This document shows, piece by piece, positions 17,422-28,354 of a DNA stretch of 64,000 nt (position 1 is the stretch's first letter; each line of letters begins with the position of its first letter). A model generated the notes under the pieces. The model was not told where the DNA came from. It ran no database searches and saw nothing but the letters and a program-made list of their open reading frames with translations. The DNA is from an uncultured Methylotenera sp. (GTDB lineage Bacteria > Pseudomonadota > Gammaproteobacteria > Burkholderiales > Methylophilaceae), in contig NZ_CAMLGS010000005.1 in NCBI RefSeq assembly GCF_946479685.1, positions 1 to 64,000 on the forward strand, written 5' to 3'. Position numbers and translations under genes: made by a program.

Positions 17422-17904
17422 TTAGATATATAGCACGTCTAGAACTTCATACTCTTTAACACCACCAGGTGCTGAAACCTCAGCAATATCACCGGCAGAC
17501 TTACCAATCAGACCACGTGCAATTGGTGAGCTAACAGAAATCTTACCATTCTTAATATCCGCTTCATCTTCACCCACGATTTGGTAGGTTTTATTGTCGC
17601 CTGAATCTAAATCTTCAATATTGACGGTGGCACCAAACACTACACGGCCTTCGGCATTCAGGGTTTGCGGATCAATCACTTGCAAATTAGATAGCTTAGC
17701 TTCTAGCTCAGCGATGCGGCCTTCGATAAAACTTTGGCGCTCTTTTGCTGACTCGTATTCTGCATTTTCAGATAAGTCACCTTGTGCACGAGCCTCTGCA
17801 ATCGCCTGAATAATATTAGGACGATCAACACCGCGTAAGCGTTGTAATTCCTCTTTTAACAATTCTGCACCGCGAACGGTTACTGGAAATTGACTTAATG
17901 CCAT
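17422..17904 (-). CDS. greA: Transcription elongation factor GreA
   Basis: Stimulates the intrinsic RNA cleavage of backtracked RNA polymerase. The amino-terminal coiled coil (residues about 10-75) contains the DLSENAEYESAKERQ stretch, whose acidic tip enters the polymerase channel. The carboxy-terminal FKBP-like domain ends GGVKEYEVLDVLY. 160 aa is normal. It is separated from upstream carB by a strong terminator and followed at once by a DUF4149 gene. Confidence 0.98.
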   Translation of the reverse strand: MALSQFPVTVRGAELLKEELQRLRGVDRPNIIQAIAEARAQGDLSENAEYESAKERQSFIEGRIAELEAKLSNLQVIDPQTLNAEGRVVFGATVNIEDLDSGDNKTYQIVGEDEADIKNGKISVSSPIARGLIGKSAGDIAEVSAPGGVKEYEVLDVLYI

Positions 17905-17918
17905 ACTACACCCTCAAA

Positions 17919-17952
17919 TAAAAAAGAAACCACACTCACATGAGCGTGGTTC
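17919..17952 (-). terminator. Terminator of the carAB operon
   Basis: On the minus strand an 11-bp stem with one G-U pair (17941-17951 with 17928-17938) is followed by TCTTTTTT. It lies between the carB stop and the greA start. Confidence 0.9.
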
Positions 17953-17992
17953 CAGAAGTAAAATTAAATCTCTAAACTAGCTTTAGTTTATT

Positions 17993-20900
17993 TTAGCTTA
18001 ATTGTTTATGCAAGTTTTGTAATGACTCTACTTGTATCTCTTGCATATGCGCCATACCAATACATGCAGCTTTAGCACCAGCAATCGTTGTGTAGTAAGT
18101 CACTTTATTCTGCAATGCAGAACGGCGAATCTCGTAAGAGTCAGCCACCGCACGCTTGTCTTCAGTCACATTCACGATAAAGCTAATATCATTGTTCTTA
18201 ATCATATCAACGATATGTGGACGGCCTTCAGCCACTTTATTGACAGCCTGCACCTTCAGGCCGTGCTCAGCTAACGCTGCTGCGGTGCCTTTGGTAGCTA
18301 CCAATTCGAAGCCTAGTTGATGCAATTGCTGACCGATTTCGACTACTTTTAAGTAGTCTTCTTTACGCACACTGATAAATGCACGGCCGCCTTCAGGCAA
18401 CTTGGTAGAAGCACCTAATTGTGATTTCAAAAACGCCTCAGCAAAGGTACTGCCTACGCCCATTACTTCACCGGTTGATTTCATTTCAGGGCCAAGGATG
18501 GTATCCACACCTGGGAACTTGATAAATGGGAATACCGCTTCTTTTACTGAGTAGAATGGTGGAATAATTTCACGTGTCACATTTTGTGAAGCAAGTGTTT
18601 GACCCGCCATGCAACGTGCCGCCACTTTAGCCAACTGTAAACCACAAGCTTTAGACACAAAAGGTACAGTACGTGATGCACGTGGATTTACTTCCAGCAC
18701 GTAAACGGTTTCGCCCTGAATTGCGAACTGCACGTTCATTAGACCAACCACGCCTAAGGCTTTTGCCATTTGTTTGGTTTGTACGCGCAACTCATCTTGC
18801 AACTTGCTTGATAAGCTATAAGGTGGCAATGAACATGCAGAGTCACCAGAGTGCACACCGGCTTGCTCAACGTGTTCCATAATACCGCCGATAATGACTT
18901 CTTCACCGTCAGACAATGCATCCACGTCCACTTCCAACGCATCATTCAAGAAGCGGTCTAGCAAGACTGGTGACTCGTTAGAAACTTTCACAGCTTCACG
19001 CATATAACGCTCAAGCTGGCTTTGTTCTTGCACGATTTCCATCGCGCGGCCGCCCAATACATAGCTAGGACGCACCACTAATGGGTAACCAATTTCTGTC
19101 GCCAAGCGAATCGCCTCATCCGGCGTACGCGCTGTACGGTTAGGCGGTTGTTTCAAGCCCAACTCTTGCAGCATTTTCTGGAAGCGTTCACGGTCTTCTG
19201 CCATGTCAATCGCATCTGGCGTAGTACCAATGATAGGCACACCAGCTTTTTCCAGGTCACGCGCTAATTTCAATGGTGTTTGACCACCGTACTGCACGAT
19301 CACACCTACTGGTTTCTCCAGTGCAACGATTTCCAGTACATCTTCCAGTGTTACTGGCTCGAAGTACAAGCGGTCTGAAGTGTCATAGTCGGTAGAAACT
19401 GTTTCAGGGTTACAGTTCACCATAATGGTTTCGTAGCCATCTTCACGCATTGCAAACGCAGCGTGTACACAGCAATAGTCAAACTCAATACCTTGACCAA
19501 TACGGTTAGGACCACCACCCAATACCATGATTTTTTTCTTGTTGGTTGGCGCCGCTTCGCACTCTTCTTCATAAGTTGAGTACATGTATGCGGTGTTAGT
19601 TGCGAACTCAGCCGCGCAGGTATCTACACGCTTGTAAACCGGGCGTACACTCAAAGCCTGACGGTACGCGCGCACTGCATGCTGGTCTGTATCCAACAAT
19701 TTGGCTAGGCGTCTATCAGAGAAGCCACAACGTTTTAGCTGCAACAAGGCAGCTTTGTCTAAATCAGCAATATGCTTGCCTTTAAGCGCTTGCTCACGGT
19801 CAATAATATCTTTCAACTGCACTAGGAACCATGGGTCAATTTTTGAAATATTAAATACTTCCTCAACACTCAAGCCCATACGGAACGCATCGCCTACATA
19901 CCAAATACGCTCAGGACCCGGCACACCCATTTCTTTGGTGATGGTATCTAGGTCAGTGGTTTTTTCATCCAAACCATCTACACCCACTTCCAAACCGCGT
20001 AACGCTTTTTGGAATGACTCTTGGAAAGTACGGCCAATTGCCATCACTTCACCTACAGATTTCATCTGTGTAGTCAGGCGAGAGTCAGCCTGTGGGAATT
20101 TCTCGAAAGCAAAACGAGGAATCTTAGTTACAACGTAATCGATAGAAGGCTCGAATGATGCAGGAGTTGCCCCGCCTGTAATTTCATTACGTAGGTCATC
20201 CAGAGTGAACCCTACTGCTAATTTAGCTGCCACTTTAGCAATTGGGAAGCCAGTTGCTTTAGAAGCTAACGCAGATGAACGTGACACACGTGGGTTCATC
20301 TCAATCACAATCATACGGCCATCAACTGGGTTGATCGCAAACTGCACGTTAGAACCACCAGTGTCCACACCGATTTCACGCAATACAGCCAATGAGGCAT
20401 TACGCATGATTTGGTATTCTTTATCGGTCAAAGTTTGCGCTGGCGCCACAGTGATAGAGTCACCGGTATGCACACCCATCGGGTCTAAGTTTTCGATAGA
20501 ACAGATAATGATGCAGTTATCAGCTGAGTCACGCACCACTTCCATCTCGTACTCTTTCCAGCCGAGTAGAGACTCTTCAATTAATAGCTCATTGGTTGGC
20601 GAAGCATCTAAACCGCGCTCACAAATGGTGATGAACTCTTCACGGTTGTAAGCAATACCACCACCGCTACCACCCATGGTGAATGATGGACGAATAATCG
20701 CTGGGTAACCGATGCTAGCTTGCACTTGCAACGCTTCTTCCATGCTGTGCGCAATGGCTGAACGTGCAGAACCCAAACCAATTTTGGTCATAGCTTCTTT
20801 AAATTTTTGGCGATCTTCCGCTTTATCAATCGCTTCTTTAGATGCGCCAATTAACTCAACGTTAAATTTAGCAAGCACACCGTGTTTGTCTAGATCTAGA

Positions 20901-21196
20901 GCACAATTTAATGCAGTTTGACCGCCCATGGTTGGCAGCAACGCATCTGGGCGCTCTTTTTCAATAATCTTTTCCACAACTTGCCAAGTCACTGGCTCGA
21001 TATAAGTGGCATCGGCCATTTCCGGATCGGTCATGATTGTTGCCGGATTAGAGTTAACCAAGATTACGCGGTAACCCTCTTCACGCAGCGCTTTACATGC
21101 CTGAGCACCTGAGTAGTCGAATTCACAAGCCTGGCCAATTACAATTGGACCTGCACCGATGATAAGAATTGATTTTATGTCTGTACGTTTTGCCAT
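17993..21196 (-). CDS. carB: Carbamoyl phosphate synthase large subunit
   Basis: Makes carbamoyl phosphate from bicarbonate, ammonia (delivered by CarA) and two ATP, for arginine and pyrimidine synthesis. At 1067 aa it holds two homologous ATP-grasp halves. The first begins [20 protein letters not shown], and the second has [16 protein letters not shown] near residue 565. The last about 140 residues form the MGS allosteric domain. The length is normal. It lies 106 bp downstream of carA. Carbamoyl phosphate would also be the donor for the sugar carbamoyltransferase at 45,705. Confidence 0.98.
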   Translation of the reverse strand: MAKRTDIKSILIIGAGPIVIGQACEFDYSGAQACKALREEGYRVILVNSNPATIMTDPEMADATYIEPVTWQVVEKIIEKERPDALLPTMGGQTALNCALDLDKHGVLAKFNVELIGASKEAIDKAEDRQKFKEAMTKIGLGSARSAIAHSMEEALQVQASIGYPAIIRPSFTMGGSGGGIAYNREEFITICERGLDASPTNELLIEESLLGWKEYEMEVVRDSADNCIIICSIENLDPMGVHTGDSITVAPAQTLTDKEYQIMRNASLAVLREIGVDTGGSNVQFAINPVDGRMIVIEMNPRVSRSSALASKATGFPIAKVAAKLAVGFTLDDLRNEITGGATPASFEPSIDYVVTKIPRFAFEKFPQADSRLTTQMKSVGEVMAIGRTFQESFQKALRGLEVGVDGLDEKTTDLDTITKEMGVPGPERIWYVGDAFRMGLSVEEVFNISKIDPWFLVQLKDIIDREQALKGKHIADLDKAALLQLKRCGFSDRRLAKLLDTDQHAVRAYRQALSVRPVYKRVDTCAAEFATNTAYMYSTYEEECEAAPTNKKKIMVLGGGPNRIGQGIEFDYCCVHAAFAMREDGYETIMVNCNPETVSTDYDTSDRLYFEPVTLEDVLEIVALEKPVGVIVQYGGQTPLKLARDLEKAGVPIIGTTPDAIDMAEDRERFQKMLQELGLKQPPNRTARTPDEAIRLATEIGYPLVVRPSYVLGGRAMEIVQEQSQLERYMREAVKVSNESPVLLDRFLNDALEVDVDALSDGEEVIIGGIMEHVEQAGVHSGDSACSLPPYSLSSKLQDELRVQTKQMAKALGVVGLMNVQFAIQGETVYVLEVNPRASRTVPFVSKACGLQLAKVAARCMAGQTLASQNVTREIIPPFYSVKEAVFPFIKFPGVDTILGPEMKSTGEVMGVGSTFAEAFLKSQLGASTKLPEGGRAFISVRKEDYLKVVEIGQQLHQLGFELVATKGTAAALAEHGLKVQAVNKVAEGRPHIVDMIKNNDISFIVNVTEDKRAVADSYEIRRSALQNKVTYYTTIAGAKAACIGMAHMQEIQVESLQNLHKQLS

Positions 21197-21302
21197 TAGA
21201 TTTACTTTTTAACAAATTTGTCTTGCATCTATACACGCGAATCTGCGTGATGCTTTTTATCCGGGCGGCCTACTATCACAGCAGACGTCCGGATACACTT
21301 CA

Positions 21303-22442
21303 TTACTGCGCCCGCATTAAGTCGATAAACTTATCAAACAGGTAACTCATTTCAGTTGGACCAGGGCTAGCCTCTGGGTGACCTTGGAAACTAAATGCAG
21401 GTTTATCAGTACGCGCCATGCCTTGCAAGCTGCCATCGAACAACGACACATGCGTTACTTTAAGGTTTGCCGGCAAACTATCTACATCCGCAGCAAAACC
21501 GTGGTTTTGGCTAGTAATATAAACACGTTTAGTTTCAACATCTTGCACCGGATGGTTTGCACCATGGTGGCCGAACTTCATTTTAAGGGTCTTCGCGCCA
21601 GAAGCAAGAGCTAACAATTGGTGACCTAAGCAAATACCAAAAGTAGGGATGCCTTTATCTACAATGGTTTTAATTGCTGAGATTGCGTAATCGCATGGTT
21701 CTGGGTCACCAGGTCCGTTTGATAGGAACACGCCATCAGGGTTTAGTGCTAACGCCTGCTCTGCGGTTGCCTGCGCTGGCAATACAGTTACTTTACAGCC
21801 GCGTGAAACCAGCATACGCAGAATATTACGTTTTACACCGTAATCGAATGCAACCACGTGGAACTGCTCAGCAGAAGCCTGCGTAAAGCCTTTGCCTAAC
21901 GCCCATTCACCTTCAGTGAACTGGTAAGGTTTATCACAACTCACCACTTTAGCTAAGTCCATACCAGCCAAACCTGGGAAGCCAGCGATAGCATGTGTTG
22001 CCAATGATAGCGCAGTCGCTTCATCCGCTTCACCAGCCACAATAACGCCGGTTTGTGCGCCTTTTTCGCGCAGAATTCTTGTGAGTTTACGTGTGTCGAT
22101 ATCAGCAATTGCCACTACGTTATTAGCGACCAAGTACTCTGATAAGGATTGGGTGTTTCTAAAGTTACTATGTGTTAGCGGCAAATCCCTAATGACCAAA
22201 CCGCTGGCATATACTTTGCCAGACTCTACGTCTTCGTTATTAACGCCATAGTTGCCGATGTGCGGGTAGGTGAGCGTAACGATTTGTTTGGTATAAGATG
22301 GGTCTGTCAATATTTCTTGGTAGCCTGTCATCGAAGTGTTAAACACGACTTCAGCTACAGCATGACCAGAAGCTCCGATTGACATGCCACGAAACACGGT
22401 TCCATCTGCTAGTACAAGTATGGCGGGCAGGTTTTGTGACAC
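21303..22442 (-). CDS. carA: Carbamoyl phosphate synthase small (glutaminase) subunit
   Basis: Releases ammonia from glutamine and channels it to CarB. The amino-terminal CPSase small-subunit domain starts [13 protein letters not shown]. The carboxy-terminal class-I glutamine amidotransferase has the nucleophile motif FGICLGHQ (about residues 259-266) and the His-Glu pair in GHPEASPGP near the end. 379 aa is typical. GAGGAGT precedes the start. It leads the carA-carB operon, whose upstream gap to 22,607 holds a terminator for the preceding yjdF-like gene. Confidence 0.98.
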   Translation of the reverse strand: MSQNLPAILVLADGTVFRGMSIGASGHAVAEVVFNTSMTGYQEILTDPSYTKQIVTLTYPHIGNYGVNNEDVESGKVYASGLVIRDLPLTHSNFRNTQSLSEYLVANNVVAIADIDTRKLTRILREKGAQTGVIVAGEADEATALSLATHAIAGFPGLAGMDLAKVVSCDKPYQFTEGEWALGKGFTQASAEQFHVVAFDYGVKRNILRMLVSRGCKVTVLPAQATAEQALALNPDGVFLSNGPGDPEPCDYAISAIKTIVDKGIPTFGICLGHQLLALASGAKTLKMKFGHHGANHPVQDVETKRVYITSQNHGFAADVDSLPANLKVTHVSLFDGSLQGMARTDKPAFSFQGHPEASPGPTEMSYLFDKFIDLMRAQ

Positions 22443-22526
22443 AATAACTCCTCGGTTTTACGATAATTAAAATTTACGACATTAAAAACTTCTAATCTTT
22501 AGTCCATCATGAACAGATGGCAGATG

Positions 22527-22564
22527 TGCAAAACGGGAGGAGCTTGTATATACTCTTCCCGTTT
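22527..22564 (-). terminator. Hairpin terminator downstream of the dapB-yjdF pair
   Basis: A 12-bp stem with one G-U pair (22553-22564 with 22531-22542), a 10-nt loop and TTTT at the end of the 3' arm on the minus strand. It lies between the DUF2238 stop and carA. It could alternatively act as a carA leader structure. Confidence 0.6.
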
Positions 22565-22607
22565 CAGAATTAACGAATTATAGCGAAAAAAAACCGACTA
22601 ATCAATG

Positions 22608-23237
22608 TCAACGTGACACATTCATCATCTGCCGATCGTGCAGTGTTGCTAAAAATGTTTGCGCAGCGAGCGCCCCCACTAGCGCCATCAACATATCCCA
22701 CTGCGTATCCCACACATCACCTTGGGTACCTAAAAATGCGTCCGCTGCACCACCTTCGTAAGCCGCTACCCACCACTCAATAAACTCGTAACAGGCACTA
22801 ATACTGAGGCAAATACAGCTCACAATAAAAAATAGCCAGCGACCGGCTACCAGAGGCGACTTTCTCAATAAAATTTCGCGCGCCACCATCGCCGGCACAA
22901 ACCCTTGCGCAAAGTGCCCAACCCTATCGTAATAATTGCGCGACAGCTCATACGTATCGCGTAGCCAATTAAACAAAGGTACTTCGGCGTAGGTGTAATG
23001 CCCGCCCACTAACAAGATAAGGGCGTGAATCAATATCAGCGTATAAACCAGTGGAGTAAAAACAAAAGAACGGTAAGTGACAAACAACACAGGCAATGCA
23101 ATCACCACGGGCGCCACTTCTAGCGCCCATGTCAATCTATCGGCAGGGTGGATTGCAGACCAAACAAACGCGGCACTCAGAATGCCGAGCAAAACAACAT
23201 AGTAGCAACGATGTGTGGACATCATTGATGTTGACAC
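22608..23237 (-). CDS. yjdF: DUF2238 (YjdF family) inner membrane protein
   Basis: A 209-aa polytopic membrane protein with about five to six hydrophobic segments. The central stretch NYYDRVGHFAQGFVPAM, with conserved Asp, Arg and His, and the later CYEFIEWW are characteristic of the DUF2238/YjdF family. Its biochemical role is unknown. Its start codon overlaps the dapB stop by one base, so it is translated from the dapB message. Internal ATGs at codons 5 and 6 are alternative starts. Confidence 0.85.
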   Translation of the reverse strand: MSTSMMSTHRCYYVVLLGILSAAFVWSAIHPADRLTWALEVAPVVIALPVLFVTYRSFVFTPLVYTLILIHALILLVGGHYTYAEVPLFNWLRDTYELSRNYYDRVGHFAQGFVPAMVAREILLRKSPLVAGRWLFFIVSCICLSISACYEFIEWWVAAYEGGAADAFLGTQGDVWDTQWDMLMALVGALAAQTFLATLHDRQMMNVSR

Positions 23238-24046
23238 TAGCGCAGACCTAACACGTCCCGCATATCGTACAAACCTGACTCTTTAGCTGCCAAATATTTA
23301 GCGGCACGCAACGCACCCAAAGCAAAAGTCGCGCGACTGCTTGCTTTATGCGTCAATTCTACGCGCTCACCGATACCAGCCAGCACCACAGTATGATCGC
23401 CTACCACATCACCGCCGCGCATGGTGGCAAAACCAATCTTGCCGGCCTCACGCTCACCGGTCACACCTTCACGCGCATACACTGCGCAATCTTTCAAATC
23501 CTGACCTAAGCCGTGCGCAGCCGCTTCACCTAAACGCAAAGCGGTACCAGAAGGTGCATCCACTTTATGCCTGTGGTGCATCTCTACCACCTCAATATCG
23601 TAACCTTCATTCAGCACGCGCGCAGCTTGTTCTACAAGGTTAATCAGCAAGGTCACGCCCACACTCATATTCGGCGCAAATACAATTGCAATCTGTCTTG
23701 CCGCAGCCTCAATCGCCTGCTTTTCTTCCACAGAAAAACCAGTAGTGCCGATGATCATCTTCACTTTATGTTTTTGACATGCCGCCAAATAAGTCATGCT
23801 TGCTTCAGGCCGGGTAAAGTCAACCAGCACGTCCGCGCCTTTTAATGCCTCGTCAATATCGGCAACTACTTTTACGCCTGAAACGCGGCCAAACTGCTCA
23901 CCCGCATCACGACCCAACTGCACATTACCGGCACGGTCTAGTGCACCATGCAATACCAACTCAACGTCGGCAAATACACCCTCTAACAAAGCGTGGCCCA
24001 TACGACCTGAACAACCAGCGATTACAACTTTTAATGGATTTACCAT
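23237..24046 (-). CDS. dapB: 4-hydroxy-tetrahydrodipicolinate reductase
   Basis: NAD(P)H-dependent reduction step in lysine and diaminopimelate synthesis. The amino-terminal nucleotide-binding loop reads VVIAGCSGRMGHAL (about residues 7-20). The substrate and catalytic stretch is EVVEMHHRHKVDAPSGTALRLGEA (about 153-176), containing the catalytic HH-x-K motif. 269 aa is standard. It lies downstream of bamE on the same strand (43-bp gap) and is coupled to the DUF2238 gene. Confidence 0.98.
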   Translation of the reverse strand: MVNPLKVVIAGCSGRMGHALLEGVFADVELVLHGALDRAGNVQLGRDAGEQFGRVSGVKVVADIDEALKGADVLVDFTRPEASMTYLAACQKHKVKMIIGTTGFSVEEKQAIEAAARQIAIVFAPNMSVGVTLLINLVEQAARVLNEGYDIEVVEMHHRHKVDAPSGTALRLGEAAAHGLGQDLKDCAVYAREGVTGEREAGKIGFATMRGGDVVGDHTVVLAGIGERVELTHKASSRATFALGALRAAKYLAAKESGLYDMRDVLGLR

Positions 24047-24089
24047 ATCAAAAAACCTATCAATTTCTACAAATTACTTTTCTAAAAGA

Positions 24090-25103
24090 TTAAAAACCAA
24101 TCTTTTCCAACATACGGTCGAAGAAGCTAGGCTCACTCTCAGGCGGCAAATCTTGAGGTGTTGGCGCAACTTTATTACCTATGCGCGGCGCAGCAGTAGT
24201 AGCTGCCGCCTCAGGCTCAACTTCCTCTGGCAACGAGCGCAACTTACGATCAAACACCATACCTGACGCAGACTCATAAAGTGGAGAGTTCACTGGCAGC
24301 TCAACAGGTGCAGCAATCGGTGCCACAGCCTCAACAGCAGGCGCTTTAACAGTAGGCGCCTTCACTACCACAGGCTCTGCTGGTGCAGCTAGCGGCACTG
24401 GCACAGACTTAGACTCAACAACCGCTTCAGCTGGCGCCACAATCGCAACAGGGGCCACCACTTCAGCAGCCGGCACGTCTAGAGGCACAGCCAACATAGA
24501 TGGCGCAGCCTCAACCTCTGTAGCAACACGCGGCTCAGTTACAGTTGCTTTAACTTCAGGCTCCGACACTTTCGGTTCAGGGGCTTTTTTAACACTGGCA
24601 TTCGTCGCAGGTTCTTTTGCCGATACCGGCTCTTTTGCTGGAGTCGTCTCGTCTTTTTCCCAGAACTTCAGCTTATTGATTAAGCTCTTTTCTTCCGGCT
24701 TTTTATAAGGCTCAACCAATCGCGTCCCAGTGTTGGCACGTTCAGTTTCTGGCGCAGCAGTACCCGCTGGGATCACGTCACCGCGCACTGTTTTTAACAA
24801 GTCTTTTTCAAAGTCCAGAATCACACGACGCTGCTCGGTTATCTTGCCAGCTTCGCGCATTTGATACACATAATCCCAACGGTTACCGTGGAAACTATCC
24901 TGAATCAACGGAGTCCCCATAATAAAGCGCACTTGCGATTTGGTCATGCCAGGACGTAGCTGCAGCAGCATTTTAGAAGTAACCACATTACCCTGCTGAA
25001 CATCCAGCTTATATGGCTTAATACTAGGTACCGCTGTGCCACATGCAGTGCAAAGCAAAACCAGCAAAACGGCTAGATAACGTAAAGTAGAAAAATAACG
25101 CAT
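24090..25103 (-). CDS. bamE: Outer membrane assembly lipoprotein BamE with a long Ala/Pro/Val-rich extension
   Basis: Component of the BAM complex that folds beta-barrel proteins into the outer membrane. A lipoprotein signal peptide ends at a CTAC lipobox with lipidated Cys near residue 21. The BamE/SmpA domain follows (residues about 28-115), with LRPGMTKSQVRFIMGTP and the RWDYVY strand. The remaining about 220 residues are low-complexity, rich in Ala, Pro, Val, Glu and Lys, with a short carboxy-terminal PSFFDRMLEKIGF. BamE is usually 110-180 aa, so this tail is unusual. It is divergent from fur, as in many betaproteobacteria. Confidence 0.92.
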   Translation of the reverse strand: MRYFSTLRYLAVLLVLLCTACGTAVPSIKPYKLDVQQGNVVTSKMLLQLRPGMTKSQVRFIMGTPLIQDSFHGNRWDYVYQMREAGKITEQRRVILDFEKDLLKTVRGDVIPAGTAAPETERANTGTRLVEPYKKPEEKSLINKLKFWEKDETTPAKEPVSAKEPATNASVKKAPEPKVSEPEVKATVTEPRVATEVEAAPSMLAVPLDVPAAEVVAPVAIVAPAEAVVESKSVPVPLAAPAEPVVVKAPTVKAPAVEAVAPIAAPVELPVNSPLYESASGMVFDRKLRSLPEEVEPEAAATTAAPRIGNKVAPTPQDLPPESEPSFFDRMLEKIGF

Positions 25104-25193
25104 ATCATGACTTTAATTTGAATTGGCGTTAATATACCACGTAGCGACTGAAGCCAAAACATCCACCTTATTAATTGTGAATATTCCAAAATC

Positions 25194-25619
25194 ATGCAAG
25201 ATCAAAAAGATTTAAAAAACGCTGGGCTCAAGGCCACCTTACCAAGACTTAAGGTGTTGAACCTGTTTGAGAACAGCAAAGACCGCCATCTATCTGCCGA
25301 AGACATCTACAAAATCATGATTAACGCTGGCGAAGATGTAGGCTTGGCAACGGTATATCGCGTACTGACACAATTTGAACAAGCTGGGCTATTAATTAGA
25401 CACCACTTTGAGAGCGGTAAAGCGGTATTTGAGTTGAACAGCGGTGGCCACCATGACCATATCGTCTGTATCAAATGCGGTCGTGTTGAAGAGTTTTATG
25501 ACCCAGAAATTGAAAAAAGACAAGAAAGCGCTGCGGCCAAACTAGGCTTCACCATGCAGGATCATTCATTGACCATTTACGGCGTTTGCACTAAGCAGCC
25601 TTGCGAAAGCAAAGAGTAA
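25194..25619 (+). CDS. fur: Ferric uptake regulator Fur
   Basis: Iron-responsive repressor of 141 aa. The amino-terminal winged helix contains NAGLKATLPRLKVL and the recognition region VGLATVYRVLTQFEQAGL. The metal-binding dimerisation domain has the HHDHIVCIKCGRVEEF motif with HHDH and C-x2-C (about residues 87-102). A second Cys pair near the end (CTKQPC) may complete a structural zinc site. It is divergent from bamE across a 90-bp gap in which I see no clear Fur box. It is convergent with recN. Confidence 0.97.
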   Translation: MQDQKDLKNAGLKATLPRLKVLNLFENSKDRHLSAEDIYKIMINAGEDVGLATVYRVLTQFEQAGLLIRHHFESGKAVFELNSGGHHDHIVCIKCGRVEEFYDPEIEKRQESAAAKLGFTMQDHSLTIYGVCTKQPCESKE

Positions 25620-25661
25620 AAATCAGGCAGCTTACAACGCAGCCAAACCACTGCGACCAAC

Positions 25662-27314
25662 TTACCCTAACAACATTTCCTTGGCATGCTGCCTTGTTGT
25701 TTCGGTAAGTTCTATACCACCCAACATCCTAGCCACTTCTTCAATGCGACTATCCGTATTTAATGCAGCAATCGTACTTAGGGTTTGACCATTAGCCTGT
25801 GACTTACTTACCCGCAAATGATGCTTACCAAGTGCCGCCACCTGCGGCAAGTGGGTAATCACCAACACCTGCCGCTGCTCACCTAGTTGCTTCAACAAGT
25901 TGCCCACCACCTCGGCGACGCCACCGCCGATACCAACGTCAACCTCATCAAAAATCATGGTAGGGACACTGCCCTGCTGCGCAGTCACTACTCGTATTGC
26001 CAAGCTGATACGTGACAACTCACCACCAGACGCCACTTTACTTAACGCACGCGGTGCAACACCGGCGTGACCTGCCACCAGAAATTCAACTTGCTCTAGA
26101 CCATGAACACTAGATGCAACAGGTGTTAATGCCACCGAAAACTGACCTCCACTCAGTGACAAGCGCTGCATTTCAGCTGTGATTTTTTGATGCAAGATGG
26201 CAGCAGCTTTAGCCCTACCCGCACTTAAGCTTTCAGCCAATTTGGTATATTCACTCAAGGCGGCGCGCTCCTGCTCTGCCAGTGCGCCATCGTCTGCAAA
26301 GCTAGACAGCTCAGCCATTCTCACTTGCCAGCCATCAAGTAATGCAGGCAAATCTTCCACCCGTGAGCGGTACTTACGTGCTGCAGCATGTATCGACTGT
26401 ATTCGTGCATCCACTTCACTCAAGCGCGCAGGATCCAGCTCCATACGCTGAATGTAGCGATTTAAAGAGCGGCTTGCTTCCTGCAGCTGTATCACGCCAG
26501 AATCCAGCGACTCAGAAACCTCCGCCAAACTAGCATCAAAAGTCTGCATATTTTGCAGATGATGCTGCACTTGCGCCAACAAATTGAGCGCAGACAGCTC
26601 ACCTTCACTCAGCAACTCCAAGCAATTTTCACCGCTGCCAATTAAGCTTGCGCCATTGGAAAGTAATAAGTGCTCATGCTGCAGCGCCTCCCACTCCTGC
26701 GCTTCAAACGCTAGCGCCGAAAGCTCACGCACGTTATCACGCAGCAATGCCAACTCATCAGCATAGGCTTCCGCATTTTTCTCCAGCTCTAAACGCATGC
26801 CATGCAGACGATACCAATGCTTATATTGCTCAGCCACGCTTTTTGCTACAGCAGACAAACCGCCAAACTCATCTAGGATTTGACGCTGTGTCGCTACTTT
26901 AAGCAAAGAATGGTGTGCATTCTGGCTATAAATATCAACCAAAAACTCACCTAACTCTTTAAGCTGCTGCATGGTGGCCGATGTGCCGTTAATGAACGCA
27001 CGCGAGCGTCCATCGGCATAAATCACCCGGCGCAGCAGAAGCTCTGGCTCATCCTGCGCAATTTCTTGCTCGGCCAGCCAAGTTAACGCTTCAGTATTGT
27101 TTTGCAGTGAAAAACAGGCGCTAATTTCAGCTTTATCGCAGCCAGCACGAGTAACGCCGCCCTCACCGCGCGCACCCAAGGCCAAAGACAATGCGTCAAT
27201 CAGAATTGATTTGCCTGCGCCAGTTTCACCGGTCAGTACAGTAAAGCCAGATTGAAAATCCAGATCAAGCTGATCAACAATGACGAAATCGCGAATTGAA
27301 AGTGTTTGTAGCAT
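25662..27314 (-). CDS. recN: DNA repair protein RecN
   Basis: SMC-like ATPase of double-strand break repair. Walker A GETGAGKSI is at about residues 30-38. A central coiled coil spans about 150-370, and the carboxy-terminal ATPase half has the SGGELSRISLAIRV signature and Walker B MIFDEVDVGIGG. 550 aa is typical. It lies downstream of nadK on the same strand. The 170-bp gap between them shows nothing I can identify. Possible LexA control is not evident in the sequence. Confidence 0.97.
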   Translation of the reverse strand: MLQTLSIRDFVIVDQLDLDFQSGFTVLTGETGAGKSILIDALSLALGARGEGGVTRAGCDKAEISACFSLQNNTEALTWLAEQEIAQDEPELLLRRVIYADGRSRAFINGTSATMQQLKELGEFLVDIYSQNAHHSLLKVATQRQILDEFGGLSAVAKSVAEQYKHWYRLHGMRLELEKNAEAYADELALLRDNVRELSALAFEAQEWEALQHEHLLLSNGASLIGSGENCLELLSEGELSALNLLAQVQHHLQNMQTFDASLAEVSESLDSGVIQLQEASRSLNRYIQRMELDPARLSEVDARIQSIHAAARKYRSRVEDLPALLDGWQVRMAELSSFADDGALAEQERAALSEYTKLAESLSAGRAKAAAILHQKITAEMQRLSLSGGQFSVALTPVASSVHGLEQVEFLVAGHAGVAPRALSKVASGGELSRISLAIRVVTAQQGSVPTMIFDEVDVGIGGGVAEVVGNLLKQLGEQRQVLVITHLPQVAALGKHHLRVSKSQANGQTLSTIAALNTDSRIEEVARMLGGIELTETTRQHAKEMLLG

Positions 27315-27484
27315 AATTCAATGAGTCCAATTTATTGCCATATCTTAACGACAAGGCTTTGAGCAGTGCAGTACATCATGAATACAATTTTAGTGCGTCT
27401 CACTACTTAGCGCCGCTGCATACTATATCCCCGACCTGATAACCCCTGCCTGAAGATAGAGACTAGCACAGGGATGGTGTGACA

Positions 27485-28354
27485 TTAGCCCCAGTTGAGC
27501 TTATTCCTGAGCATATCAAAGTAGCAATACTCCATAGGATGCAGTAAGGAAATAGTTTTCTCCGCGCGGCGCACTACAATTTTATCGCCCACTTCCAAGC
27601 CTACCTGATATTGGCCATCAAAGCTTAGCTGTGCCTCATCGAACTGCACTACGGTGACAATGATCCGGCTAGCACTATTCACGGCAATAGGACGGTTACT
27701 CAATGTATGTGGACAGATGGGCACCAGTGAGATTGCCTCTAGATTAGGGTGCAAAATCGGACCGCCTGCAGACAACGCATAAGCTGTGGCGCCAGTTGGG
27801 GTGCTAATAATCAGGCCATCACTGCGCTGCTTGTATACGAACATGCCATCTATTTCGATTTCCAGTTCAATCAAGCGCAAGCCGCTTTTGATCACCACAT
27901 CATTCAGGGCATGGCTGGTGTAAATCACCTGGCCATTCCTCACCACCTCTGTGGACAGCAACATGCGAGGTTCTTTAATGAAGTCCCCAGCCAGTATGCG
28001 GTCAACCTCAATCAGCATATCCTCTGCACGCAGGTCGGTTAAAAAACCGAAACGGCCGCGATTGATACCCACCAAAGGAACATCCGCCTCAATTAAACTG
28101 CGAGCAACACTCAGCATGGTGCCATCACCACCCATCACGATAGCGAGGTCAGCAACCTGACCGATTTCATCTAAAGGCAGCGTTTGGTAATCTGTAAGCT
28201 GGGCATGATGTGCAGTATTTTTCTCAATCCACACTTCGAGATTTTTAGCGGATAAATGTCGAGCTAGATCAGCTAAATCTGCCTGCATCAGCTGCAAAGC
28301 CGATACATTCATATATTTGCCGATAAGCGCTATTTTTTTAAAGTTTGTATGCAC
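27485..28354 (-). CDS. nadK: NAD kinase
   Basis: Phosphorylates NAD to NADP using ATP or polyphosphate. The diacylglycerol-kinase-type loop GGDGTML is at about residues 75-81. LNDVVI (about 149-154) and the conserved TPTGATAYALSAGGPI stretch (about 185-200) follow. 289 aa is normal. It forms a likely unit with recN downstream. The order nadK-recN next to hrcA is common in betaproteobacteria, though here a PbgA-like gene intervenes on the opposite strand. Confidence 0.98.
   Translation of the reverse strand: MHTNFKKIALIGKYMNVSALQLMQADLADLARHLSAKNLEVWIEKNTAHHAQLTDYQTLPLDEIGQVADLAIVMGGDGTMLSVARSLIEADVPLVGINRGRFGFLTDLRAEDMLIEVDRILAGDFIKEPRMLLSTEVVRNGQVIYTSHALNDVVIKSGLRLIELEIEIDGMFVYKQRSDGLIISTPTGATAYALSAGGPILHPNLEAISLVPICPHTLSNRPIAVNSASRIIVTVVQFDEAQLSFDGQYQVGLEVGDKIVVRRAEKTISLLHPMEYCYFDMLRNKLNWG

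Noticed and set aside
25104..25193. Possible Fur box in the bamE/fur gap
   Set aside because: A/T-rich, but no stretch approaches the 19-bp GATAATGATAATCATTATC consensus in either strand.
27315..27484. Small gene or regulatory RNA in the nadK-recN gap
   Set aside because: The only ATG frame is 13 codons without a ribosome binding site, and no stable hairpin or promoter pair was seen.
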